Positions 1 through 6,324 of a stretch of DNA of 7,388 nucleotides are shown piece by piece. The notes under the pieces are model-generated. The model was not told the origin of the DNA. It ran no database searches and saw nothing but the letters and a program-made list of their open reading frames with translations. Both the position numbers and the translations under genes were made by a program. Numbering within the stretch: position 1 is the first letter of the stretch; every line of letters begins with the position of its first letter. Origin of the DNA: RH-AL1 sp964243435 (lineage in GTDB: Bacteria > Pseudomonadota > Alphaproteobacteria > Rhizobiales > Beijerinckiaceae); the NCBI GenBank assembly GCA_964243435.1, contig CAXTFM010000165.1, forward strand, positions 1 through 7,388, in the 5' to 3' direction.

Positions 1-296
1 ACGCCAAGACCGGCGCGCATCACCACGGCCACCTCGAAAGCATCATCTACGTGCTCAAGGGCCGCGCCCGGATGCGCTGGGGCGACCAGCTCCAGTTCGT
101 CGCCGAAGCGGGACCGGGCGACTTCATCTACGTGCCGCCCTACGTTCCGCACCAGGAGATCAACGCCAGCCGCGACGAGGTGCTCGAATGCGTGCTGGTG
201 CGCTCCGACGGCGAGGCGGTGGCGGTGAACCTCGACATCGAGCCGGTGGAGAGGCCGGAGAGCGTCGCCTGGATCGACCCGACGCACCCCGCCTGA
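1..296 (+). CDS. cupin-domain protein, 3' part (5' end outside window)
   Basis: The frame is open to the left edge (first full codon at base 3) and ends at TGA 294-296, so the true start lies outside; the GTG at 51 falls inside the cupin core and is not a believable start. Two cupin motifs are visible. The first is a histidine-rich metal-binding segment, GAHHHGHLE, followed by the strand IIYVLKG. The second is GDFIYVPPYVPHQEIN, which fits the pattern G-x5-P-x-x-x2-H-x3-N with Tyr in place of the usual Gly. Together these give the three His plus one Glu that bind a metal ion in the RmlC-like cupin fold. The visible 97 residues make up most of a single-domain cupin of perhaps 110-140 residues. 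Small stand-alone cupins include enzymes and ligand sensors, so the substrate cannot be named. The next gene, DUF1993, is convergent, so no operon partner is visible on this side. Confidence 0.88.
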   Translation, partial: AKTGAHHHGHLESIIYVLKGRARMRWGDQLQFVAEAGPGDFIYVPPYVPHQEINASRDEVLECVLVRSDGEAVAVNLDIEPVERPESVAWIDPTHPA

Positions 297-312
297 ACGA
301 TGGTGTTCAGGC
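291..312. terminator. stem-loop between convergent cupin and DUF1993 genes
   Basis: A perfect 8-bp inverted repeat, GCCTGAAC (291-298) and GTTCAGGC (305-312), encloses a 6-nt loop. It overlaps the cupin stop codon (294-296) and sits 18 bp from the DUF1993 stop. The position between convergent genes suggests a shared transcription end. There is no T-run on either side, so it is not a canonical intrinsic terminator. Confidence 0.4.
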
Positions 313-330
313 TGCTCCAAACGATGCCGT

Positions 331-867
331 TCACGTCGGCTTGCGCGTCTTCTCGAAGCGCAGCCGTCCGAGGTAGTTGCGCTTTTCCAGCGGCACACCC
401 TTCATCCGCAGGATGTCGTAGGCGGTCGCGACGTGGAAGTAGAAGTTCGGCAGCGAGAACGAGGTGACGAAGTTCGACGCGGTGAAGCGGAGCTGGTACT
501 CGCCGCCGTCGAAGACCACTTCGCGCCCGGCGAACGCGTCCACCTCATCGCGCGTCGCCGCCCCGAGTGCGTCGCGCGCTCCGGTAACGAGGCCGAGCAG
601 CTCGACGTAGTTCAGCGGCGGGATCGCGGGCGGCGGCGTGAACGTCCCGTCGCGCAGGGCGTCCAGCGCGCCACGCGAGTGGTGAGCGACCGACTGAACC
701 TGGAAGCGGAACGGCTGCATGTCCGGGTAAAGTCGGGTTTCGACAACCTCCTCCAGGTCGTGGCCCTTGGCGACGAGGTGGGTGTGCGCCTTGTCGAGGA
801 AACCGGCGGTGGCGGTCAGCACCTGAAGGTAGCTGGCGACGCTGGCGTCGTAGAAGGAGATCGTCAT
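331..867 (-). CDS. DUF1993 family protein
   Basis: The 178-residue product matches the DUF1993 family (Pfam PF09351) throughout. It has an N-terminal MTISFYDASV, then ETRLYPDMQPFRFQVQSVAHHSRGA in the middle, and a C-terminal SFSLPNFYFHVATAYDILRMKGVPLEKRNYLG. The family is compact and largely helical and has no established biochemical function; a relation to DinB-like helical bundles has been considered, but that is recall and not shown here. The frame extends upstream to ATG 888 and GTG 900. I chose ATG 867 because AGGA (top-strand 872-875) sits 4 nt before it, because family members typically begin MTISFYDAS, and because GTG 900 lies inside a strong GC hairpin (899-923). It is on the same strand as folC, 61 bp downstream, with that hairpin between, so it may be expressed separately or by read-through. 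No signal peptide or membrane segment is seen; it is probably cytoplasmic. Confidence 0.9.
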   Translation of the reverse strand: MTISFYDASVASYLQVLTATAGFLDKAHTHLVAKGHDLEEVVETRLYPDMQPFRFQVQSVAHHSRGALDALRDGTFTPPPAIPPLNYVELLGLVTGARDALGAATRDEVDAFAGREVVFDGGEYQLRFTASNFVTSFSLPNFYFHVATAYDILRMKGVPLEKRNYLGRLRFEKTRKPT

Positions 868-875
868 CTGGTCCT
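868..875 (-). promoter_or_regulatory. Shine-Dalgarno deciding the DUF1993 start
   Basis: On the minus strand AGGA (top-strand 872-875) stands 4 nt before ATG 867. The in-frame ATG at 888 and GTG at 900 have only a weak GAG and no clear ribosome site, respectively, so this site favours the shortest, 178-residue product. Confidence 0.5.
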
Positions 876-898
876 GCTCGTAAGTCATGCGGGCACTC

Positions 899-923
899 AC
901 GGCGGGGGCGTGCGCCCCGCCGT
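899..923 (-). terminator. GC-rich hairpin after folC
   Basis: A perfect 9-bp inverted repeat, ACGGCGGGG (899-907) and CCCCGCCGT (915-923), has a 7-nt loop; with one bulged G the pairing can extend to 10 bp around a GTGC loop. On the minus strand it begins 5 nt after the folC stop and ends before DUF1993. The placement suggests that it ends the trpA-accD-folC transcript or stabilises its 3' end. No U-tract follows, so termination would be partial or need another factor. Confidence 0.45.
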
Positions 924-928
924 CCCGA

Positions 929-2266
929 TCAGCCGGGCGGGGTGCCGTTCAGCGCCAGCACGGCCCCGGCGAGGTGGAGGCTGCCGCAGATAAGGACGCG
1001 CGGCGGCACCGCCCAGGACCGGGCGGCAAGGAAGCCGAGGGCGTCGGCAACGTCCGCGCAGGCGGCGGCCGGCAGTCCGGCCTTGCGCGCGCAGGCGGCG
1101 ACGTCGCGCGCCGGGCGCCCCGCCTGCTCGCCGACAACCGGCACGGCGATCACTTCCTGCGCGAGGCCGGCGAAGGCGCGAAGGAAGCCCGTGGTGTCCT
1201 TGGTGGCGAGCGTGCCGCAGATGACGACGAGCGGGCGCGGCGCCTTGTCTTCGAGATCGGCGATGGCTTGGCCCAGCGCGCGTCCGCCATCCTCGTTGTG
1301 GCCGCCGTCCAGCCAGAGTTCGGTGCCCGTCGGCACCAGCGCGGCGAGCGCACCCCTGGACAGGCGCTGGAGGCGCGCCGGCCAGTCCACCGTGGCGAGG
1401 CCGCGCTCGACCGCTTTCGCCCCGACATCGGGCAGCGCCCGGCGCAGGCAGGCGACCGCCGCAGCGGCGTTGTCGTACTGGTGCCGCCCGGGAAGGCGCG
1501 GCAAGGGCAGGTCGAGCAGGCCGTCGGCGTCCTCGAACAGCAGTCGCCCGTGCTCCTCGCGCACGTGGTAGTCGCGCTCGGCGATGAGTGCGGCGGCGCC
1601 GACGCGCCGCGCTTCGCGCTCCAGCACGTCGCGCGCCGCGTCCCCCTGCATGCCGATCACGGCGAGGCACCCGCGTTTGAAGATGCCGGCCTTTTCCCGC
1701 GCGATCTTCTCCACCGTGTCGCCGAGGAACTCCACGTGGTCCAGCGACACCGGGGTCACGATGCTGGCAAGCGGGCGGTCGACCACGTTGGTCGCATCGT
1801 ACCGGCCGCCCAACCCCACTTCGAGCAGCAGCACGTCGGCCGACCGCTCGGCGAAGAGGTGGAAGGCCGCCGCCGTGGTCATCTCGAAGAAGGTGATGGG
1901 CGCTCCCTCGTTCACCGCCTCGCAATGGGCGAGCGCGGCGGCAAGCTCATCCTCGCCGACAAACCGACCGCCACCCGGCGCGGCGAGGCGGATGCGCTCG
2001 TGGAAGCGCACGAGGTGGGGCGAGGTGTAGACGTGGACGCGGCGCCCGGCCGCCTCCAGCATGGCGCGCAGGAAGGCGACGGTGGAGCCCTTGCCGTTGG
2101 TGCCGCCGACGTGGATCACCGGGGGCACCCGGTCCTGCGGGCGTCCGAGCCGCTCGAGCAGGACTCCGATGCGGTCGAGCGACAGGTCGATCTTCTTTGG
2201 GTGCAGCGCGGTCAGGCGCTCCAGGATGGCATCGCTGCCGTTGGCCTCGGGCGCGCGCAGCTTCAC
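929..2266 (-). CDS. folC: bifunctional folylpolyglutamate synthase / dihydrofolate synthase
   Basis: FolC is a cytoplasmic Mur-ligase-type enzyme. It adds glutamate to dihydropteroate and extends the glutamate tail of reduced folates, using ATP. The 445-residue product has the full motif set in order: P-loop GGTNGKGST (54-62), YTSPHL (80-85), FEMTTAAAF (127-135), LEVGLGGRYDATN (148-160), SLDHVEFLG (174-182), EKAGIFK (191-197, normally carrying the carbamylated lysine), GRHQYDNAAAA (260-270), DWPARLQ (294-300) and LDGGHNEDG (319-327, usual form LDGAHN). Length is normal for the family. The start is GTG 2266, 4 nt after the accD stop; it has only a weak GGCGG-type ribosome site, so translation probably depends on ribosomes finishing accD. 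It is the last gene of the leftward operon and a GC hairpin follows. Whether this copy does both reactions or only one cannot be told from sequence; bifunctionality is the default for bacteria with a single folC. Confidence 0.97.
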   Translation of the reverse strand: MKLRAPEANGSDAILERLTALHPKKIDLSLDRIGVLLERLGRPQDRVPPVIHVGGTNGKGSTVAFLRAMLEAAGRRVHVYTSPHLVRFHERIRLAAPGGGRFVGEDELAAALAHCEAVNEGAPITFFEMTTAAAFHLFAERSADVLLLEVGLGGRYDATNVVDRPLASIVTPVSLDHVEFLGDTVEKIAREKAGIFKRGCLAVIGMQGDAARDVLEREARRVGAAALIAERDYHVREEHGRLLFEDADGLLDLPLPRLPGRHQYDNAAAAVACLRRALPDVGAKAVERGLATVDWPARLQRLSRGALAALVPTGTELWLDGGHNEDGGRALGQAIADLEDKAPRPLVVICGTLATKDTTGFLRAFAGLAQEVIAVPVVGEQAGRPARDVAACARKAGLPAAACADVADALGFLAARSWAVPPRVLICGSLHLAGAVLALNGTPPG

Positions 2267-2270
2267 CGCG

Positions 2271-3146
2271 TCAGGCCGCCGCCGCAGCGGCGGGCGGCAC
2301 CGAATGATGCATCAGCAGCGCACAAAGCCGCGCCAGGGTGGGGCGGATGTCCTTGCGGGCCACCACCATGTCCACCATGCCGTGCTGTTGCAGATATTCC
2401 GCGCGCTGGAAGCCGGGCGGCAGCTTTTCCCTGATCGTCTGCTCGATCACGCGGGCGCCGGCGAAGCCGATCACCGCGCCGGGCTCGGCGATGTGGACGT
2501 CGCCGAGCATGGCGTAGGACGCCGTGACGCCGCCGGTCGTCGGGTTGCACAGGACCACGATGTAGGGAAGCTTGGCCATGCGCAACCGCTGCACCAGCAG
2601 CGTGGTGCGCGGCATCTGCATGAGGGAGAAGATGCCCTCCTGCATGCGGGCGCCGCCCGAGGCGGTGAAAATGATGAAGGGCACGTGGCGGTCGATCGCC
2701 GCCGTCATGCCGGTGATGATGGCCTCGCCGGCCGCGAGGCCGAGCGAGCCGCCGAGGAAGTCGAAGTTCTGCACGGCGACGACCATCTCGACGCCCTCCA
2801 CCGTGCCGGCGGCGAGGCGCACCGCGTCGGAGGTGCCGGTCTTGGTGCGGTACTCCTTGAGGCGGTCGGCGTAGCGCTTGACGTCGCGGAACTTCAACGG
2901 GTCGAGCGGCACGTCGGGCGTCGCCAACTCCTCCCAGCGCATCCCGTCGAAGAGCGACTCCAGCCGCTGCTTCACGGGCATGCGCATGTGGTAGCCGGAG
3001 GTCGGCACGACGTGGAGATTGTGCTCGAGGTCCTTGTGGAACACCAACTCGCCCGAGTCGGGGCACTTGACCCAAAGGTTCTCGGGCGTTTCCCGGCGCA
3101 GGAAAGAGCGGATCTTCGGCGGGACGACGTTGGAGATCCAGTTCAC
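2271..3146 (-). CDS. accD: acetyl-CoA carboxylase carboxyltransferase subunit beta
   Basis: AccD pairs with AccA to form the carboxyltransferase that moves the carboxyl group from carboxybiotin to acetyl-CoA, giving malonyl-CoA for fatty-acid synthesis. The 291-residue product shows the crotonase-like carboxyltransferase core: NFDFLGGSLGLAAGEAI (127-143), TASGGARMQEG (161-171), NPTTGGVTASYAMLGDVHIAEPG (201-223), and GFAGARVIEQTIREKLPPGFQ (227-247). The N-terminal zinc ribbon of E. coli AccD (four cysteines) is degenerate: only Cys28 remains, with Ser31, Val47 and Ser50 at the other positions. From memory, alphaproteobacterial AccDs share this loss. The start is GTG 3144-3146, overlapping the trpA TGA as GTGA, with GGAG 8 nt upstream; the frame remains open further upstream but that part is inside trpA. 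The product begins VNWISN (Met-Asn-Trp-Ile), as AccDs do. The C-terminus ends in an Ala-rich PPAAAAAA tail. It lies between trpA and folC in a tight operon. Confidence 0.97.
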   Translation of the reverse strand: MNWISNVVPPKIRSFLRRETPENLWVKCPDSGELVFHKDLEHNLHVVPTSGYHMRMPVKQRLESLFDGMRWEELATPDVPLDPLKFRDVKRYADRLKEYRTKTGTSDAVRLAAGTVEGVEMVVAVQNFDFLGGSLGLAAGEAIITGMTAAIDRHVPFIIFTASGGARMQEGIFSLMQMPRTTLLVQRLRMAKLPYIVVLCNPTTGGVTASYAMLGDVHIAEPGAVIGFAGARVIEQTIREKLPPGFQRAEYLQQHGMVDMVVARKDIRPTLARLCALLMHHSVPPAAAAAA

Positions 3147-4021
3147 GACGCGTGCTCCACCAGCGCCGATGCTGCGACGTCGGGAAGGACGCCGCGCGCC
3201 GCCGCGCGCACGCCGGCGGCAAGCTCGCCGACCAGCGCCGTGACCGCGGCGACGCTGCCCGCCGTCGCCCGTCCATCCCCGTCGAGCGAGCGGCGCAGCG
3301 CGTCGACGATGGCCGATCCGACCACCACCGCGTCGGCGCCCGTGCCGGCGATGGCGGCTGCCGTTTCCGCCGTCCTGACGCCGAAGCCGACCGCCACCGG
3401 CAGCTGGGTCGCGGCCTTGAGGCGGGCCACGGCCGAGGCGACGGCGTCGCGGCTCGGCGCCGCCGTGCCGGTGATGCCGGCGATGGAGACGTAGTACAGG
3501 AAGCCCGAGGTGTTCGCGAGCACGGCCGGCAGGCGCGCCGCGTCCGTCGTCGGCGTGGCGAGGCGGATGAAGTCCATGCCGGCTTCGCGCGCCGGAACGC
3601 ACAGCTCCTCGTCCTCCTCCGGCGGCAGGTCGACCACGATGAGGCCGTCGACGCCGGCCGCCTTGGCCTCTTCGAGGAAGCGCCAAACGCCGTGGATGTA
3701 GATCGGGTTGTAGTACCCCATCAGGATGACGGGCGTCGCGTCGTCGGACTCGCGGAGGGCGCGTACGGCGTCGAGCGCGCCGGTGAGCGTCGCCCCGTTC
3801 TTCAGCGCGCGCAGCCCCGCCGCCTGGATCGCCGGGCCGTCGGCCATCGGGTCGGTGAAGGGCATGCCGAGTTCGATCACGTCGGCGCCGGCCGCTGGCA
3901 GTGCTTTGAGGATGGCAAGCGCCGTCGCCGCGTCGGGGTCGCCCGACATGGTGAAGGTGACGAGACCGGCGCGGTTCGCTTGCCTCAGCGCGTCGAAGCG
4001 GCGGGCGATGCGGGTGCTCAT
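3143..4021 (-). CDS. trpA: tryptophan synthase alpha subunit
   Basis: TrpA cleaves indole-3-glycerol phosphate to indole and glyceraldehyde 3-phosphate; indole passes to TrpB to make tryptophan. The 292-residue TIM barrel carries the catalytic pair in IELGMPFTDPMADGP: Glu50 (Glu49 in E. coli) and Asp61 (Asp60). Further signatures are MGYYNPIYIHG (101-111), DLPPEE (131-136), the loop YYVSIAGITG (176-185), and the phosphate-binding VGFGV (211-215) and GSAIV (235-239). The loop-6 position that is Arg179 in E. coli is Ile180 here, which I recall as common in alphaproteobacteria. It is slightly longer than E. coli TrpA (268) through an Ala-rich C-terminus. ATG 4021 has AGGA 4 nt before it. Its stop overlaps the accD start by 4 nt, which predicts translational coupling. 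Upstream there is no trpB: the next gene is the divergent pepF, so trpA appears to be the first gene of the operon. The only AT-rich patch that could be a -10 is TTTATG at 4054-4059 (minus), with no good -35. Confidence 0.97.
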   Translation of the reverse strand: MSTRIARRFDALRQANRAGLVTFTMSGDPDAATALAILKALPAAGADVIELGMPFTDPMADGPAIQAAGLRALKNGATLTGALDAVRALRESDDATPVILMGYYNPIYIHGVWRFLEEAKAAGVDGLIVVDLPPEEDEELCVPAREAGMDFIRLATPTTDAARLPAVLANTSGFLYYVSIAGITGTAAPSRDAVASAVARLKAATQLPVAVGFGVRTAETAAAIAGTGADAVVVGSAIVDALRRSLDGDGRATAGSVAAVTALVGELAAGVRAAARGVLPDVAASALVEHAS

Positions 4022-4067
4022 GGCGTCCTGGTGCTGGGTGGGCCGTTCGCCCTCATAAAGGATGCCG

Positions 4068-4087
4068 GCCGCGCCGGCTAGCGCGGC
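4068..4087. repeat. 7-bp hairpin in the trpA/pepF divergent region
   Basis: GCCGCGC (4068-4074) and GCGCGGC (4081-4087) form a perfect 7-bp stem around a 6-nt loop. It lies 47 bp upstream of the trpA start. At this GC content short repeats like this arise easily by chance, so a regulatory role is only possible. Confidence 0.3.
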
Positions 4088-4104
4088 GCAGCGGCGGCGC
4101 GCGA

Positions 4105-4131
4105 CACGGCGGTGCCTTGATCGCCGCCGTG
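4105..4131. repeat. 8-bp inverted repeat around the pepF -35 region
   Basis: CACGGCGG (4105-4112) and CCGCCGTG (4124-4131) are perfect inverted arms separated by 11 bp. The proposed pepF -35 hexamer (4117-4122) lies inside the spacer, so a protein bound here could affect pepF transcription. No known operator is recognised, and high GC makes chance a real alternative. Confidence 0.3.
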
Positions 4132-4145
4132 GCGGTGTCTAGGAC
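4117..4145 (+). promoter_or_regulatory. candidate sigma-70-type promoter for pepF
   Basis: TTGATC (4117-4122) and TAGGAC (4140-4145) are separated by 17 bp, the preferred spacing. The -35 matches four of six consensus bases and the -10 three of six. The predicted start near 4152 would leave a leader of about 20 nt that includes the AAAGG ribosome site. It is the best candidate in the 151-bp gap but is weak. Confidence 0.3.
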
Positions 4146-4161
4146 GGCGTGTTCCCCTCGC

Positions 4162-4166
4162 AAAGG
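4162..4166 (+). promoter_or_regulatory. Shine-Dalgarno deciding the pepF start
   Basis: AAAGG lies 6 nt before ATG 4173. The longer in-frame GTG start at 4149 lies upstream of this site and has no comparable purine run before it, so ATG 4173 is preferred. Confidence 0.6.
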
Positions 4167-4172
4167 TGCCGC

Positions 4173-5987
4173 ATGAGCCGCTTCCGCCTGCCTGCCGCCG
4201 CGGCGACCGCCGGCGCCGACCGTCCGCTCGGCGATCTGCCGGAGTGGAACCTCGCCGACCTTTACCCGTCCATGGACGCGCCGGCCTTCGCTGACGACCG
4301 CGCGGCGGCGCTCGCCGAGTGCGGGCGCTTCGCCAGCGACTTCAAGGGTCGCCTCGACGCACTGGCGCGCGATGGCGGGCTCATCGCGGCGGTGCGCCGC
4401 TACGAGGCCATCGAGGACCGCCTCGGGCGCCTGATGAGCTATGCCGGCCTGATCTATGCCGGCGACACCACCGACCCGGTGCGCGCCAAGTTCTACGGCG
4501 ACACCCAGGAGGCGGTGACACGGGCAGCGACGGACCTGCTGTTCTTCGCCCTCGAACTGAACCGCATCGACGACGCCGTGCTCGACGCCGCCGCAGCCGG
4601 CGAGCTCGCGCATTACAAGCCCTGGCTCGACGACCTGCGCAAGGACAAGCCCTACCAGCTTGACGACAGGGTCGAGCAGCTGTTCCTCGAAAAGGCCGCG
4701 ACCGGCGCCTCCGCCTGGAACCGCCTGTTCGATGAAACGCTGGCGGCGATCCGCTTCGTGGTGGACGGCACGGAGCTGGCGCTGGAGCCGACGCTGTCCT
4801 TGATGCAGGATCCCATCCCGGCGCGGCGCAAGGCGGCGGCGGAAGCGCTGGCCGCCGGCCTCGGGCGTCACATCCGCACCTTCGCGCTCGTCACCAACGT
4901 GCTGGCCAAGGACAAGGAGATTTCCGACCGCTGGCGCGGCTTCGGCGACGTGGCCGACGCCCGCCACCTGTCCAACCGCGTGGAACGCCCGGTGGTCGAC
5001 GCACTGGTCGCCGCCGTCACCGCCGCCTATCCCCGGCTGTCGCATCGGTACTACAGGCTCAAGGCCAAGTGGTTCGGCGTGGAAACCATGCCGCATTGGG
5101 ACCGCAACGCACCGCTGCCCGACGTGCCGACAGGGACGGTGGGCTGGGCGGAGGCGCGCCGCACGGTGCTCGACGCCTACCACGGGTTCTCGCCCGACAT
5201 GGCCGGCATCGCCCGACGCTTCTTCGACGAGCGTTGGATCGACGCGCCGACGCGGCCGGGCAAGGCGCCGGGGGCCTTCGCGCATCCCACCGTGCCGTCC
5301 GCGCACCCTTACGTGCTGTTGAACTATCAGGGCAAGCCGCGCGACGTGATGACCCTCGCCCACGAGCTCGGCCACGGCGTCCACCAGGTGCTCGCGGCGC
5401 GCCAGGGCGCGTTGATGGCGCCGACGCCGCTGACGCTCGCCGAGACCGCCAGCGTTTTCGGCGAGATGCTGACCTTCCGCGCCCTGCTCGAGCGCGCACG
5501 CACGCCGGCCGAGCGCCGCGCGCTCCTTGCCGGCAAGGTCGAGGACATGATCAACACGGTGGTGCGCCAAGTGGCGTTCTACACCTTCGAGCGCCGCCTC
5601 CACACGGCACGACGCGACGGCGAGCTGACGGCGGAGCGCATCGGCGAGATCTGGCTCGGCGTCCAGGGCGAAAGCCTGGGCCCGGCGATCACCCCCATGC
5701 CGGGCTACGAAACCTATTGGGCCTACGTGCCGCACTTCATCCATTCGCCGTTCTACGTCTACGCCTACGCCTTCGGCGACTGCCTGGTGAACTCGCTTTA
5801 CGGCGTGTTCGAGGGCGCGCGGGAGGGCTTCGCCGAACGCTACCTCGCCATGCTGGCGGCCGGGGGCACCAAGCACCATTCCGAGCTGCTGGCCCCGTTC
5901 GGGCTGGATGCGACCGACCCCGGTTTCTGGCAGATCGGTCTCGGCATGATCGAGGAAATGATTGGCGAGCTGGAAGCAATGGAGTAG
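4173..5987 (+). CDS. pepF: M3 family oligoendopeptidase F (zinc metallopeptidase)
   Basis: This is a cytoplasmic zinc peptidase of the PepF branch of family M3, which cuts short peptides and probably completes breakdown of proteasome-like products or cleaved signal peptides. The 604-residue product begins with the typical LPEWNLADLYPSMDAPAF block (22-39). The zinc site is HELGH (397-401): His397 and His401 bind zinc and Glu398 is the catalytic base. The third ligand is Glu424 in TLAETASVFGEM. The substrate-binding segment YWAYVPHFIHSPFYVYAYAFG (515-535) supplies the conserved His/Tyr residues. All key residues are present and the length is normal. ATG 4173 was chosen over GTG 4149 because AAAGG stands 6 nt before it and the extra eight residues look unlike coding sequence. 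It is divergent from trpA and appears monocistronic: a 7-bp hairpin follows the stop, then a small gene with its own ribosome site. No signal peptide is seen. Substrate preference cannot be inferred. Confidence 0.96.
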   Translation: MSRFRLPAAAATAGADRPLGDLPEWNLADLYPSMDAPAFADDRAAALAECGRFASDFKGRLDALARDGGLIAAVRRYEAIEDRLGRLMSYAGLIYAGDTTDPVRAKFYGDTQEAVTRAATDLLFFALELNRIDDAVLDAAAAGELAHYKPWLDDLRKDKPYQLDDRVEQLFLEKAATGASAWNRLFDETLAAIRFVVDGTELALEPTLSLMQDPIPARRKAAAEALAAGLGRHIRTFALVTNVLAKDKEISDRWRGFGDVADARHLSNRVERPVVDALVAAVTAAYPRLSHRYYRLKAKWFGVETMPHWDRNAPLPDVPTGTVGWAEARRTVLDAYHGFSPDMAGIARRFFDERWIDAPTRPGKAPGAFAHPTVPSAHPYVLLNYQGKPRDVMTLAHELGHGVHQVLAARQGALMAPTPLTLAETASVFGEMLTFRALLERARTPAERRALLAGKVEDMINTVVRQVAFYTFERRLHTARRDGELTAERIGEIWLGVQGESLGPAITPMPGYETYWAYVPHFIHSPFYVYAYAFGDCLVNSLYGVFEGAREGFAERYLAMLAAGGTKHHSELLAPFGLDATDPGFWQIGLGMIEEMIGELEAME

Positions 5988-6001
5988 CGCACGTCGCCCG
6001 A

Positions 6002-6022
6002 GCGCGATTGCTGGGATCGCGC
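6002..6022 (+). terminator. stem-loop after pepF
   Basis: GCGCGAT (6002-6008) and ATCGCGC (6016-6022) form a perfect 7-bp stem with a 7-nt loop, 14 nt after the pepF stop. The location fits an end of transcript, but no T-run follows, so it may act as a weak terminator or protect the 3' end. Confidence 0.4.
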
Positions 6023-6051
6023 CGGGCGCGGCCATGCGTTTGTCAAATCAC

Positions 6052-6079
6052 TTGCGGGTGTCTCCAGCTGTGCCAGACT
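6052..6079 (+). promoter_or_regulatory. possible promoter before the ydcH-like gene
   Basis: TTGCGG (6052-6057) and CAGACT (6074-6079), 16 bp apart, resemble weak sigma-70 elements and would place a start about 28 nt before the ATG. The inverted repeat CTCCAG (6062-6067) / CTGGAG (6078-6083) overlaps the -10 region. TTGTCA at 6040-6045 is a better -35 but has no -10 at a suitable distance. Confidence 0.25.
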
Positions 6080-6112
6080 GGAGCACGTCCAACGCAACGA
6101 AAGGACGCATGC

Positions 6113-6292
6113 ATGTCATTGCAGAACCATTTGTCCGAGCTGGAGCGCCGCCACCATGCGCTCGATCGCGAAATCGCCAGGGAACAGCTTCACCCGGCCA
6201 GCGATGCCGCCAAGATGGCCGAGCTGAAGCGCCGCAAGCTGCTGCTCAAGGACGAGATCGCCAAGCTCCGCGGCGGCATGACCCTGCACTAG
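6113..6292 (+). CDS. YdcH/DUF465 family small coiled-coil protein
   Basis: The 59-residue product begins MSLQNHLSELERRHHALDRE and contains the family core AELKRRKLLLKDEIAKLR (36-53). It matches the YdcH/DUF465 family (Pfam PF04325), which is very common in alphaproteobacteria and of unknown function. Heptad-like spacing of Leu and Ile at 3-25 and again at 34-53 suggests two helices forming a short helical hairpin or coiled coil, probably through self-association. It is rich in Arg, Lys and Glu and has no signal peptide. ATG 6113 has AAAGGA (6100-6105) 7 nt upstream; an overlapping ATG at 6109 is out of frame and lacks family similarity. The gene sits alone between a post-pepF hairpin and a strong intrinsic terminator, so it looks like a short monocistronic unit. 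The nested +1 frame through this gene (MHVIAEPF...) is a shadow. Confidence 0.92.
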   Translation: MSLQNHLSELERRHHALDREIAREQLHPASDAAKMAELKRRKLLLKDEIAKLRGGMTLH

Positions 6293-6304
6293 CGTCAACC
6301 GAGG

Positions 6305-6319
6305 TTCTGCCCGGCAGAA
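6305..6319. repeat. small palindrome before the terminator
   Basis: TTCTG (6305-6309) and CAGAA (6315-6319) form a 5-bp hairpin with loop CCCGG, directly before the terminator stem. It may simply extend the 3'-end structure of the ydcH-like transcript. Confidence 0.3.
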
Positions 6320-6324
6320 ACAGC

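Noticed and set aside
2273..2303. GC-rich palindromic stretch at the end of accD
   Set aside because: It is explained by GCC/GCG alanine codons of the PPAAAAAA tail and need not be a regulatory hairpin.
887..2434. A 515-codon plus-strand open frame over folC and a neighbouring one at 2061-3494
   Set aside because: Both are shadows of folC, accD and trpA; their translations are low-complexity Arg/Ala/Gly/His-rich and match nothing, while the minus-strand genes carry complete signatures.
4053..6035. A 660-codon open frame on the minus strand, antisense to pepF along its whole length
   Set aside because: Very high GC leaves stop codons rare in this frame. The product is an Arg/His/Gly/Val-rich mix without family motifs, whereas the plus-strand product has all M3 peptidase residues in order.
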